Assembly (NCBI GenBank): GCA_022828595.1
Contig: JAKGHH010000003.1
Location: 59,695,759 to 59,759,758 of the forward strand
DNA: 64,000 bases
Reading direction: 5' to 3'
Source of the DNA: Nelumbo lutea
Lineage: Eukaryota > Streptophyta > Magnoliopsida > Proteales > Nelumbonaceae
In this document: positions 47,455 to 59,790 of the stretch, in pieces
How positions within the stretch are numbered: the first letter of the stretch is position 1
Layout of the letters: each line of letters begins with the position of its first letter
Notes under the pieces: model-generated
The model's input: only the letters and a program-made list of their open reading frames with translations
Told to the model about the DNA's origin: nothing
Databases searched by the model: none
Made by a program: the position numbers and the translations under genes

Positions 47455-48510
47455 AGTATACCTACATAAACCTTGTTCTGTCCCCACGCCTTAATACCTT
47501 ATCATGTTTAACATGTAATATCATCCAAAATTGTTTTAAATTATTCATAGGGAGATATTCCTAAAATTGCACGTGGCAATTTTAGATGGTGAAGATAGTG
47601 ATATCATCCAAATTATTTTAAATTTTGTATATATTTTTATGTATATAAAACAATTTTATATTAAAGATGATCCAAATGTTTTCTACAAATATTACACATT
47701 TTTTTTTATTTTTGTCTTTCTTTAATTTTTATTATTTAATTATGACATCATGGCTTGACTCATTTGACCCAGATGGTTGAATTTCCTATCCACCACCTAG
47801 ACAGAGGACAATTTTATTTTTTTGTTCAACTTTGAAAAAAATGAGATTTATTGTTAAAAGTATTGATATAGATCTAATAACAGAATTTATTAGTGAGAAA
47901 ATATCTTAAATATATCATTTATTGAGATGAAATAGGCGTTTGCCCCTCAAATATATGACTTAATGAGAGGGATTTGAATGGGGTGAAAAATAATAGTTCA
48001 AAATACATTTTTTGTCCTTACAATTAAAAAGGGACTAAATTCAAATTACATTTTTTACATTTGTTATATTTTCATGTGCATAAAAAATAATTCTTATTTA
48101 TGACACTTATTTTTTGTTTAATATGATGAATATACAATATTAGAGATGCGCCTAAATGTTTTCTTTTGCAAAATTTATGTATTTTTTTAGTTTTATTATT
48201 TTTTAAATTTTATTGTTTAGTTATGACATCAAACATTGGCACATTTGAATTAAAAGTTGAATTGTTGATCTGGACCAAATAGGAAATAAATTTCATTTTT
48301 TGGTTGGTTTTAAAATTTGTGTTTCATTCAATATAAACAATTCTTGTTATGACACTTATTTTTGTTTATTATGGTTAATATAAAATATTAGAGAAATGAC
48401 CCACATGGACACATTCAATTGACCCTAGATGGTCAAATTGGGTTAGCCACCACTTGGATGGAAGAATGGTTTCATTTTCTTTTTCTTTGTTTTTGTTAAT
48501 TTTAGAAAAT

Positions 48511-49049
48511 GATAAATTTCTAAAACCTACCTTGAAGTGTTTGACTGTTGTAGAAATCTCCCATGATTGGTAATTGCAATTGCTTCCCTTGAACTTTCTA
48601 ATATAGTTGCAAGCAAACCCTCTCCCTTAGAATCCTCTAACAAGAGGCACACAAATGTCCAAAATACCCATGCAGATATCATTGAGGCTAGTTTTTGCAT
48701 AGCATAATGCAAACTTTATGCACAACAAAAAAAGAAAGTTTAAAATTGCAACTTTTTGAATGATTCATATGAAGGGAAAACTTATAAAATAAATCAATTT
48801 TGGAAAAGAGGTTGGAAGGGTTTGGGGTAGTGATTGATATGAAGGGAAAATTTGGAAAGTAAACATTTTAGTCAAAGTAACAAAATGGTTATTTTGGACA
48901 TTTTTATGTCTCTTCTTAGAGGATTATAAGAGAAGGGGTCTACTTGCAACTATGTTAAAAAGTTCAAAGGAGGTGGTTGCAATTACCAAATTTTAGAAGA
49001 AGTTTAAGCAATGGTTAGAAACTTTAAGGGGGGTTTTAGCATTTTATCC
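48511..49049. mobile_element. Long-TIR non-autonomous element, uninterrupted
   Basis: 539 bp with inverted arms (GATAAATTTCTAAAACC at the left; reverse complement of the right end GGATAAAATGCTAAAACC). It shares TTAGAATCCTCTAACAAGAG and CAAATGTCCAAAATA with the relative at 42320. Confidence 0.7.
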
Positions 49050-49637
49050 TTCAAAAAGGTTTCATATTGTTAAAAAGTATATGATAAAGATCTAATTATT
49101 ATAATTTATTAAATAAAAAATACCTTATTAAATACAAAATTCAGTATGATAGAATGTGAATTAGTTCAAATAAATTTAATGAAAAGAAACTAAAAGCAAA
49201 AATACCATTTTTGCCCCTAATAAAACATGGACAACCACTCTATTATTCTCTATTCGATAAACTTTGTTTTCTATGCAAAAGTGTTAGGGGTACTTTTGGA
49301 ATAAACAACCACGGATCTCTATTCGACAAATTTTGTTTTCCACTCAATTTAGGGGTGTTTTTGGAATAAACAACTATGAAACATTTTCTACTTAGTTTAG
49401 GTGACTATGTTACTATATTCAAATGGCAAAACAAATATTACTTAATGAAAGGTTGATTAAGTAAAAATGTTGCAAACTATAAGGGGTGTTTTAGTAAAAT
49501 GCAAACTATAGGGTAGGTTTAAATAAATTTGTCAAACTATAGGGGGTGTTATAGTAAATGGCCCTATAAAATAAAAAGTAAATATACACAAAAAATTTCA
49601 ACTTCGTGTGGATCGAACATGGAAATTTTAAATTACA

Positions 49638-49658
49638 ATTATTATTATTATTATTATT

Positions 49659-49693
<35 letters not shown>

Positions 49694-49699
49694 CATTCT

Positions 49700-49740
<41 letters not shown>

Positions 49741-49741
49741 T
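49638..49741. repeat. Compound microsatellite (ATT)n(GTT)n...(ACT)n
   Basis: Three adjoining trinucleotide tracts. The tyrosine/cysteine-run open frame here is an artefact. Confidence 0.9.
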
Positions 49742-50945
49742 AACCATTGGTTCATTTGAAAAGTTGGATCACTGACCCAGCATCTAGACAAGAAAATAGT
49801 TTTACTTTTAAATCAGTTTTAAATTATATATTTTATCTACATTATATAAATATTTTTTGCTTATTACACTAAATTCTTGTTTGATATAATTAATATATAA
49901 CATTAGAGATTTATACATTTTTTATAATTTTTGTATTCCTATGATTATTTGTACTTCTTTTACTTTTTAAAGATTTATTATTTAACTATGACATCATTAG
50001 TTAATTCAGTTGATTTAAACCAATAACCCACCACCCAAAAAGGACAATAGTTTTCTTTTTTTTCGATAAAGAAAGAAAAATAGGTTGATTGTTAGGTTGA
50101 CTTTAAATTTTATATTACATTTATATCATTGATAAAATTAATTTTTATATATAATATTTATTTTTGTTCAATATAATGAATGTATAATATTATAGATGTA
50201 CCCAATATTTTGTTTTTTTATAAATATTTAACTTTACCTTTGTTCCCAAAATTTTATCTAGTTTTTTAATTTTTGTGATTATTTTTATTTTCTATTAAAA
50301 TGTATTATTTGACCATGACATCATTTCATTTATAGGTTGATTTTAGATTTGACATTCTATTTTCATCATTAATAAGAATACTTCTTATATTTCATACTTA
50401 TTTTTTGTATAGTATAATGAATATACAATATTAGAGATATGCCTAATTCTTTTTGTTTTTTATATTTTATATTTTATTTTATTTTATTTTTTATTATTAA
50501 AGTATGGCATTGTTGATTAACCCGTTTAAACCCAAATGGTTGAATTTCTTATCCACCACTAGGAGGGAAAGAAAATGGTTTTGTTTTCAAATATTTTTTT
50601 CAAAATAATTATTTTTATAGTAATAAAGTGAATGATGTGGATTTAATTAGTGAAATTTAATAATGAGAAAAATATATGTTCAATATATGATGTAATGGGA
50701 GAATATAACTTAGATACGAGATTTATAGGAAAATAGTTTTATTTCAAATTGGCTTTAAACTTTATATTCCATTTCCATCAATAAAAAAATAATTATTATT
50801 TTCCATACTTATTATTGTTTAATATGTCAAATATATGATGTTAAAAGGGTTCCAAAATTTTTTCTAATTTATATTTTTTTTTGCATTTTATCTATTTTTT
50901 GAATTTCATATTATTTAATTATGATAATATTATTTTTTGTATTTA

Positions 50946-51535
50946 TGAGCATCAAGAAATGACTCACTTTGGGCCGAAAATGGAGTCGTCACTCATCAGA
51001 TACGAAATTGGTAGTGATGGGACCTCCGAGAATGATAATAAAATCATTTTGTTTAAATAGTGACTCCAATAGCCCGAAGCACTAGCTAAACCAGCCTAGG
51101 TAAGACTCGGATGGGAGAGGGAAGGGGTTAGGCACCCCTCTCCTGGGTCCAATAGGTGGAGCTCCCATGGGAACTCAAACAAGCATGATCACAGGTATGC
51201 AATTAATCAAGCGATGCAAAAATAAAGCAAGTAAAACACAAGAATAAACTAACACCAAATAAATTAAACTTCCTACATTTTTATTATTTTATATATTTTT
51301 ATTTTTTATTATTTACATTTCTTTTTATTTTTAATTTTTCCAACTTTTCATCTCCATTTTATTTATCCTTTTATTTATTTTTATTATTTTTATTTTTTAT
51401 TTTCACTTTCTCTATTTTATTTTTATCGACTTTTTTTTGTTATTATCTCATGAAACCTTATTTGTTTATTTGTTTTATTTTCACTATTCTACCCAAATCA
51501 CCAAAATTGGAAGATAACCAGGTGTCTAGGCTAAG
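50946..51535 (-). repeat. 3' LTR (part that can be aligned)
   Basis: Aligns with 63207-63980: near-colinear to about 51490, then a T-rich segment present on the right is missing, then matching GGTGTCTA words at 51522. The true inner boundary may lie further right, because the partner sequence leaves the window. Confidence 0.8.
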
Positions 51536-52089
51536 CAAATCAATGTGCAAGAAATATACAAGAGACTTTGCTACTAAATTCAATTTCGAACATGATGATC
51601 AATAGACAAGGATTCAAAACATTCTCAATCTCCTCATTTAAACATAATTTAATCTTCAAAAACAAAAAAGTAATAACTCTAAACCAGACACATATTGGCA
51701 CTATTAGCAACATTTTTAGAAAAGAAACAAGGACAAACAATGAGACCGGTAATGATTCATCCTTCACAAGACTTCGGAATACATGTATGTTCTCAAATAT
51801 CACATGAGGGATACAAGAAAATCAGGGGACGAGGATTAAAATGAGAAAACAGGGGAGCTCCCTAGATCTCCCTAGATCTCGTCAATCCCATGATAAAATA
51901 GGGGAAAATAGACAAAGAAATGAAAATGAGAAAACCAAAGCAAGGGATAGTAAGGTGGTAATGAGAATTACCTAAACTAGATTTAGCCTAAACTTGATCG
52001 ATACCGTAGAGAATGGGAGCTCTGTTTTGGTCCAAAACCATATTCCGTTGATTCACTAAGAGGGCTCTTCTGTTTCTATCACCACCAGG

Positions 52090-52320
52090 TAAGGTTCAAA
52101 GTATCAGCCCGTATCGGCCGATATGTGTTGTTCTAGGACCCCTCTGATATGCCCCTACAATGGGTGTATCAGGGGTCTGATCGGTTTAGGGTGTGGAAGA
52201 GGCCTAAATCGGCTTCCCCAAACTAGTTGCAAAAAAAAATAAAAAAAATACGAAAAGCTGTATCAATTCACCCGATATGCCCATATCGGCATATTGGGTG
52301 TATCGATATTTTGAACCTTG
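52090..52320. mobile_element. hAT-type MITE with perfect target duplication
   Basis: Ends TAAGGTTCAAAGTATC and (right) GATATTTTGAACCTTG are inverted; CCACCAGG is duplicated exactly at 52082-52089 and 52321-52328. The interior has CCGATATG/CATATCGG words. Inserted in the left part of the Tat/Ogre-like element. Confidence 0.88.
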
Positions 52321-52542
52321 CCACCAGGGAGCTCGCCGTTGCTAACGATTCTGGTTAGCCAATGACAAAAATAGAGAAGATAGAGAACACATTGTCTGGT
52401 GGTTGGGAAAAGCCACAGTATTGGAATCGTCGCCGTCGCTGCTCGGGTTCCACTCGAATGAAAGAGATGATGAATAGTAGTAGCTTTCAAAAATGCCTGA
52501 ATGAGGAGCAAAGGGAGAGGGATACGGTGATGATAGAGATGA

Positions 52543-53170
52543 TGAATACTCTACCGCGAGGGGCTTTGGTGCAATGAAGGGCTTTGATGCCATAAAAGAC
52601 TTTAATTCCACAAGGGACTTTGATATTGATATAATTCAAATGAGGATTTCATGATCTAAATAGATAATTTCCATGTCTAGTGTGTGTTAGGCTACGAAAG
52701 ATTGATACTCTACTGCGAGGGGCTTTGGTGACAAGAAGGGCTTTAATGCCATAATGGACTAATGCCACAAGGGACTTTGATATTGATATAATTCAAATGA
52801 GGAGTTCATGATTTAAACAGATAATTTGCATATCTAATGTGCATTAGACCATGAAACATTGATACTCTACCGTGAGGGGCTTTAGTGCCATGAACTGCCT
52901 TAATGGGTTTGGTGCCATGAAGGGCTTTACTACCATAACAGACTTTAATGTCACATGAGACTTTAATGCCGTGAGGAGTTTCGAAACAAATTTGACTTAG
53001 ATGAATGATTTTTTACTGAAACTTGATGAGGTAATGATCTTTAACTGAAACAATGATGATTTCTATATTCAGGATGTGTTATGCCACAACTAAATTATCC
53101 ATAAAACATTAATATTTCACCACGGGGGACTTTGGTGCCATGAAAGACTTTGATGCCGCGAGGGGCTTTG
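52543..53170 (-). repeat. Tandem repeats of about 155-160 bp
   Basis: The word CTCTACCGCGAGGGGCTTTG recurs with small changes near 52550, 52711, 52864 and (weaker) 53108. It is followed each time by GGGCTTT(G/A)ATGCCATAA-type words and GACTTTGATATTGATATAAT. In element sense this is the region just before the 3' LTR. Confidence 0.75.
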
Positions 53171-55130
53171 AAGAAAATATAATTTGCGATCAAACACTAA
53201 CTTCTATGTCATAGGGCGGAAAGTAATATGATTATCTAGAAGCTAGATAATTTAAAAAGCATGGTATGATTAATTAGAAAATGCAACTCATTATGTAATG
53301 AAATGACTTTCAAATGGAATTTTTTACTAATTAATTGAGGAAACACAATGCTTTTTTCCTCATAAACAAAATGATGTATAATTAAAAGCCAAATACAATG
53401 GAGATGATATGCAAAATTCCATATTCAAATGATTTAAAGCAATGGATACTCAAAACATAGTTGAATTGGGGAATTTTCTAGACTTGAAAAAGAGACAAAA
53501 CTAGTCACATCCACCTCGGAATGGAATGATCACCACATTTCAAATTTGAAAGACATAAACATTGGATGTACAATGGTTGTTAATCAAAGATTCATATCAA
53601 GAAACACACATTAGAAGGGGGGCTGCCCCAATTTAGACTAATTATGTAGGATAATTCACAAATGAGATAATTGCTAAATTTTACACAAAGAATATTATGT
53701 TTCATTAGAAACGGTGTTGATCGCAAGTTTTAAAAGAGGGGTGAAACTTAATTTATTCAAACTAGGTTGATCGATACTCTTGTCACACTTCAAATGATTG
53801 ATCACTTCACCTTCTTTGTCATCTAACTTTTGATGAAGAGATTTTTCTTTGAATCATTTTGCCCCTAGATTTAGAGGATCACTAGACTCAACTTTTCTCT
53901 TCTTCTTTTTTCCTTTTTTTGGCCAACCCATTCAGGTTTGTCTAATGTTAATTACCAATTGGTTGCCCTAGTTTTTCTTTAATGCTTCATTTTCTTTTTT
54001 TTTTCAATTATGCACACTTTCCCCAACTTTTCTATTCATTTCTTCTTCTCTTTTCCTTTTGTCCTTTCCAATAAACTTGTTGAGATTCACATGCACAATT
54101 GGACATATGACATCCGCTTCCTAGGAGGGTTTATTTGAAGGAATGGTTCCTGTAAAGGCTTAAAGGGATGACTAGCGAAATAAAGAGGGTTTGACAAAAA
54201 TAAATAAAGCAATCGACCAAAAGAGGGCCTCCCATCATTTCTCAATTAAATACATAAGCCATAGGAAAGAACTACATGTCGAGCCCAATTTGAGTTCTAC
54301 TAACTTAGGGGTATTTATGTCATTTGACATATTTAAGACTAGAATATTCTAAGATTACTCAAATGAAAGTGATTCTTTTTCCCTTCTTTTATATTCTTTC
54401 TTCTTTTTTTCTTCTTGTTTTTCTTAATTTTTTTTCTAGCCCTTGGGAAAGAAGCATCCTAGGAATTTGGTTGGTTTAACAAAGGACTAATGAAATCAAC
54501 TCAACGGGCTAACTAGCGGTATTAACAATGGTAAGGGGTTTAAGGTAAACAAAACGACCAATATTCGCCTCCAATCCTTTTCTTGATTAATCAACAAAAC
54601 GCTAGGTTAATATGATGTCTGCATTCTGTGTTGGCTTAGGAAACAGATCAAATGGAATGCATACCCATCGCAAAGACTTCAACCTTATGACTACCCCAGT
54701 TTGAGCTATCAATGATGGACTTATCTACGGACATGCCTGGGAATGGATACTATTGTTTTGGATTGATAGGGTTGCCTTCCTTTCCTTAGACATTTCTATC
54801 GATGGATCTTCAATTAACAATCATTTTTCATAGAGTTTTGTCTTTGACGCCTATCTTGAGCTTGCAATCCAAGAAAATCATGCTCGTGCAATCTTTTTAA
54901 GGGAAGCAACCATTTATCTCTTTCCCATGCTGAAAATCCCCTTATTAGAACTCATTGTTTTATTCAAAGCAAAAGGTCGAACAATAAAATGAAACAACTA
55001 AGTAAAAACTTTCATTAATACGAAATACGAGTTGCACAATGATCAAGTTCATTTTCAAACTACTGAAGAGTAAAAGAGAACTAGAGAGGAATAACTAAAA
55101 AGAAGGTCCTAATGCATCAAAACAACTGAA
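53171..55130. other. Internal non-coding part of the Tat/Ogre-like element
   Basis: Where pol would be expected there are only short frames and pyrimidine-rich tracts (53880-54060, 54370-54440). No RT, integrase or protease motif was found on either strand. Confidence 0.5.
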
Positions 55131-55159
55131 GACATCTTCTAATGAATCAGCTTCTTAGG

Positions 55160-55990
55160 CATTGGTGGTGCTATATTTGGCATTTCCCTAGTGGGGATTG
55201 AATACACCCCGATCGATGAGATCTTGAATAGCAAACTTCAACGGCCAACAATGATCGGTTGTGTGCCCCGGTCCTTGGTGATAGCCACAATGAGCATTTC
55301 CATCATATTTCTTTGGATTGGGTTCTAGAGGTGGTCTCCATTTCAATGGCCGGAGATATCCCTTTGAAACAAGAAAAGATAACTAGGCATGAGAGCATGG
55401 TAGTTGGGTGAGTACCCTTCTTTCTTTCTTATGGGGTGGTTGGCCATTTTGAACGATTTGGGCCGGAGCAAGGGATAACGTGTGTGATGTCGGCTTAGGT
55501 AATGAAGATGCATGAGGCAAAGTTGTTGGAGGTGAGATTAATATGACTAATGGTTTCTTAAAAAATGTAGATTCATTAGGTGAGCATCCTTGAACGACTA
55601 GTTTGGAAGATGAGGATACTAGTTGAGGTGGTGATTTATAGGTTGTGGAAGTGGGTATGGATTATTGGAGATGTACATAGCGAAATTGACTGAGGTGGGA
55701 TTGATATGACAAATGGTTTTTTGGCCATTATGAGCGCATCGAATGAACATCCATGAATTTATGGTTTGTAAGATGAGGATGTTGGTTGAGATGGTGGTCT
55801 AATGTTTGTGGGTGCATATGTGGATGTTATGAGGGCTGGCAAGGACAAGGGTACACCATATGGGGGTATGTGACATGGGTTTGTCCCAGCTTGAGATAAC
55901 AACTGATCCATCTTAGAATACAAGGCATCCATCATTTGCTTGAGCTCTTCAAACTCTTGGCGAGTTATAAACCAATCGTTAGCAAGAGTG
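55160..55990 (-). pseudogene. Tat/Ogre-like Gag, C-terminal part with zinc knuckle
   Basis: The minus strand encodes a coiled stretch (FITRQEFEELKQMMDALYSK, about 55900-55985), then a proline/serine-rich linker, then PNPKKYDGNAHCGYHQGPGH followed by TTDHCWPLKFAIQDLIDRG. CxxHx4Hx4C lies at 55248-55289. This knuckle and the following LIDRG helix are hallmarks of Tat/Ogre Gag. Frame breaks occur in the linker, and 0.9 kb of non-coding DNA separates it from the Gag core. Confidence 0.8.
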
Positions 55991-56297
55991 GATATTTTTT
56001 TGAATAAAACACCAGGCTAGAGAAGCTGAACTTATTATGAAAAATGCAAAATGGATGGAAAAAGAGATGGTGAAAAGATGATTTCATGATGAATCCTTCA
56101 TTAAGCACAAACTATGTAATTCAATAATTATGTCACTACTACAATTATCATTAGAGAGCATTGGCAGCATGTCCAAGACTTTTGTCTTAATCTCATTCGA
56201 TTCTTTTATTTCTTACATTCCCTTTCTTATTTTCATCCTAAGGAGCATCGGATCTCGAAGAATGGATACCACATGCATGAAAAAATATGAAGGGGAA

Positions 56298-56332
<35 letters not shown>

Positions 56333-56950
56333 CCACTGGTTAAGTGAATGAAATCTAAGATAACATTCTATGAATGATATGGCTGAGGTAGGGTAGCACC
56401 TACCAAGGGGGCAACCTAGGGTTGTTTAGTAGGTACGAAGAAATCTAAGATCGAAAGGTTAGAAAAAAGGAAAGATGAGTAATTGCCCTTTTATTTGATT
56501 AAGAGACCTTATTTTTATTTTATTATCATTGTCGCACCCAAGTGCCACTACCCAGGCTGCCTATGTACCCCTTGTGAGGGATCAGACTAAATGTAGTTCA
56601 GGTTTCTTTACAACTTTGATTATAAACAAGATGAAAAGGAACACAAACCACATGATGAAAACCCACAATATGTCACTAAAGCTAAAAGATTCCACTATCA
56701 ATAAGATTCTGTATTGCAAGCCAAAGAGGTACACACTGATTAATAGGATGCCTTGACATCTTATGATAATCATAAGTGTAATCAAACGTCTTTCTTGTAC
56801 CAACCATGGAAGTAACTAAGGAAGTGGCATCGAAAGCGGAATAAGCTTTCTCTTAACCGTTCTATCTAATTAGAAAGGAGAAGTAAGGCACTTACAACCT
56901 GAAGGTTCAACTTGTTGGTAATTACCAATGGCAGTTAGTACTCCTTTCAC
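55991..56950. other. Non-coding DNA splitting the gag gene
   Basis: Lies between the Gag core and the Gag zinc-knuckle part. Contains a (TG)n tract at 56301-56330 and the phrase CCAGGCTGCCTATGTACCCC (56551 onward). Could be an insertion, an intron or expanded linker; no clean ends seen. Confidence 0.4.
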
Positions 56951-56953
56951 TTC

Positions 56954-57742
56954 CTAGGATGGCAGAGGGCCTATAGTCAGACCACGGATTCTTGATCGAA
57001 ATTCATGCTCAATTCTCTTCTCGACGGTGACTATGCCCTTAAAATCTTTGAAATCCTGATATTTCATGAATGTAAAGAAAGGTGGCTCTAGGGTCTTTAA
57101 AAACAATTCAATCATTTCTTGCAAAGGGATGGGAGTCTTCAACTGAGTAGCAATAGATCTCCATCGATATGTGTATTCAATAAAACTTTCTTCAAGCGCT
57201 TTCTGCATGCCTTTTATTGTCTCTCTTCTTGGAGCCAAGTCTATGCCATAACCAAGCTGCTCCAGAAAAGCAATAGCCACTTGGTTCCAAGTCTTCTTCT
57301 TATCTACTTTAAGTGATGTAAACCATGCTAAAGCCTCACCCTTCAAACTCCATTGGAAAATCTGAACAAGGACTCTCTCATCTACTTCAAGCTAAAACAT
57401 CTCACCACAATATGTGCTTAGATGCACTCTAGGACAACCTTTTCCATCATACTTATCAAACTCTGGGATTTTAACACATTTTGGTTGCTCCAAATTTAGG
57501 AGTATGCACAACTCACTGAAATTTGGTGCAGGAGAGGGCTGAATGTTCTTTAATTTCTCCAGACCTTGCTTTAACTTGGCCATATCTTCACATATGGGAA
57601 CTACACTTAGTAGCAACATTGTGCTCGCTGAATACTGGTATTGATCACCTGTCTCAATGTATGATTCTTTGGGATTATCTAATCTCAATAATAGAATATT
57701 CTCTGTGCTGGATGTCTTGACTCTCTTGGAACTAGATACCAT
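56954..57742 (-). pseudogene. Tat/Ogre-like Gag, N-terminal part and core
   Basis: From ATG at 57742 the minus strand reads MVSSSKRVKTSS, then a PEFDKYDGKGCPRVHL block, a single TAG at 57392-57394, and in the same frame the capsid core: LKGEALAWFTSL, TWNQVAIAFLEQLGYGID, ESFIEYTYRWRSIATQL and MIELFLKTLEPPFFTFM. This matches the retrotransposon gag domain in its Tat/Ogre form. It would build the particle that packages the element RNA. Only one stop interrupts about 260 codons, so decay is modest here compared with the missing pol. Confidence 0.88.
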
Positions 57743-58432
57743 GGTCCTGAAGAAACTCTTTAATTCAGAAATGTGATTGGTAGCTTTCTTTTTTATTTGT
57801 TTTTGCTTTTTTTTTGTTTTTTAATAAAAATTGGACAATTAAAGGGGATAAGGAAGCTGTTAAGTGGTACGTAATGGAGGTTTTGCCTAAGGCCACTAAG
57901 GTGGGACATGCATAATGCAAAATGTATGTGAAAAAGCATGCAATGATAACAAAATATCGAGAAAACAATGGTAAAACCAATCTGCCCTTATTTTGGAACC
58001 AGATGGAGTGAACACCAGGGCAGATAAAAAAATATGCATGAAACTGGGAGTGAACCGACCACCTATGTAGAGGGTAGGCTATTATGAGCTGGCTGTCTAA
58101 CCAAAGAGTCCAAGGATATTAATGGAAAGGCGGGTGCTAAGGAGCTAGATGTGATGGATGTTGGTTTATTAGGTTCTAGTTGCATTAGAATGGGAATGGG
58201 CAAAATAGGGATGGAGGCTCATTATTGCTCTATGACTGGAAAAGCCACTAATGACCCTATAACTGACTAGGCTGAAGGAAATGTAAAATGAAGCACGATG
58301 CAATGAAATGGACCTCTATCATGAAAGGCATAAAAATTAGGGAAGTATTTCCAAAACACACCAAAGAACTGAGGAAAAAACCAGTTTCAGATTAAAACAC
58401 TTGTGTTAAGTAGTTTATTTGGAAAAACTCAA

Positions 58433-58476
58433 ATTATTATTATGATTATCATCATTATTGTTATTATTATTGTTGC

Positions 58477-58564
<88 letters not shown>

Positions 58565-58575
58565 GTTATTATTAT
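58433..58575. repeat. (ATT)n microsatellite
   Basis: About 45 ATT units with a few interruptions, in the leader of the Tat/Ogre-like element. The polyisoleucine frame is an artefact. Confidence 0.9.
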
Positions 58576-58649
58576 TTTAAGAAGGAAAACAGTCATTCAA
58601 CAACAACTAGCACACATATTTTACTTAAAATCCTATAACAACATATTTT

Positions 58650-59027
58650 AATTATTTTATTAATCTTTACTTTACCCTTCCATAATATCTTTCTTTGTTA
58701 TTTTTCTCTTCTCTATCTTCTCTTTTTTTTTTCTTTCCTTTATTTTCTGTGTTTTTCATTCTTCTTGTCCTCACCTTCTTTTTTTTATTTGATTTTTTTT
58801 ATTTATTTTCTTTTGATTTTATTTTTATTTTGGGTTTTCTTGTTTCCTAATTAATTAACCGAAGGAAAATGGTTGACTTTTCCTATTTAGATAATTTGGT
58901 TTCTTTTTCTTCATTTTTCTTTGTTTATTTTTTTCTATTTTTCTTTTGATCTTTTTTATTTTTTATTTGTTATGAATTTGTACAAGAGGCTTATTGTTAT
59001 TTTTTGAATTTTTGAATTTTGACGATA

Positions 59028-59058
<31 letters not shown>

Positions 59059-59790
59059 TTTTTCTTTTTATTTATTTGTGCTATGATTGATCACTCTTAA
59101 TTATTCAAAAGAAATATGTAGAAATTTTCTTAAATGATTATGTTTCTTTCATCTTCCTTTCCTTCTTTTTTTCTTCTTTTTTGTGTTTCTATTTTTTCTG
59201 ATTTTTGAATTTGTTATTGTTATTTGTTATTTTTTATTTTTCATATATTTGTATTTTTTGTTTTCAGTTATAATTTTTTTTGCTTTTTATTTTATTATTT
59301 TTTGACACTTTTCTTCATTTTTAGATTTTTTAAATTTTTTGTTTTCTTTACTTTTTTTCCTTTTTTCTATTTAAAAGCTTCCCCTTTAATTTGCTCTCTT
59401 TGAATTCTTTTGTACTTATTATTATACTTTCTTTAATTTTTTTTTGAGAATTTTGATTATTTTATATGTTTTATATTTGATTTTTTTCTTTCTCCTTGTT
59501 TTTTATTTATGATTGATATTGTTTTTGGACTTTTATTTGATTTTTATTTATTTTTGGATTTTGATTGTTTTGCATAATTTATGTTTTATTTTTCTTTTCA
59601 CATATTTTCCTATTTTTCTTTTCTTTTCTATTTTTGTCATTTTTTTTGTTGATGGATTTTTTTGTTTGTTTTTTTTTTTGAATTTCCAATTTTGTTATTT
59701 TTTATTTTGATTTTCACATATTTTCTTTTCACCTCTTGGCATTTTATCTAATTTTGTTTTGTTTTTATAATTTTTTTACTTTATGTTATT
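58650..59790. repeat. T-rich low-complexity tract
   Basis: More than 1 kb almost entirely of T-runs broken by A, C or G, including (AT)n at 59026-59050. On the element strand this is an A-rich leader segment. No coding evidence. Confidence 0.7.

Larger units (their letters stand above)
47500..50930 (+). repeat. AT-rich degenerate tandem-like array
   Basis: The same words recur in order: TATGACATCA (near 47742, 48222, 49988, 50312), a GGTTGAATTTC..ATCCACCAC block (47775, 50540) and an AATATACAATATTAGAGAT-type word (48130, 48378, 49893, 50178, 50420). Spacing is about 240-480 bp once the insertion at 48511 is removed. No coding frame. The block at 36857-38200 is the same family inverted. Confidence 0.55.

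Noticed and set aside
49529..49759. Open frame with tyrosine and cysteine runs
   Set aside because: It is a compound trinucleotide microsatellite; no gene context.
58403..58651. Open frame with a long isoleucine run
   Set aside because: It is the translation of an (ATT)n microsatellite.
59513..59710. Phenylalanine-rich open frame resembling a membrane protein
   Set aside because: It is T-rich low-complexity DNA; hydrophobicity follows from composition.
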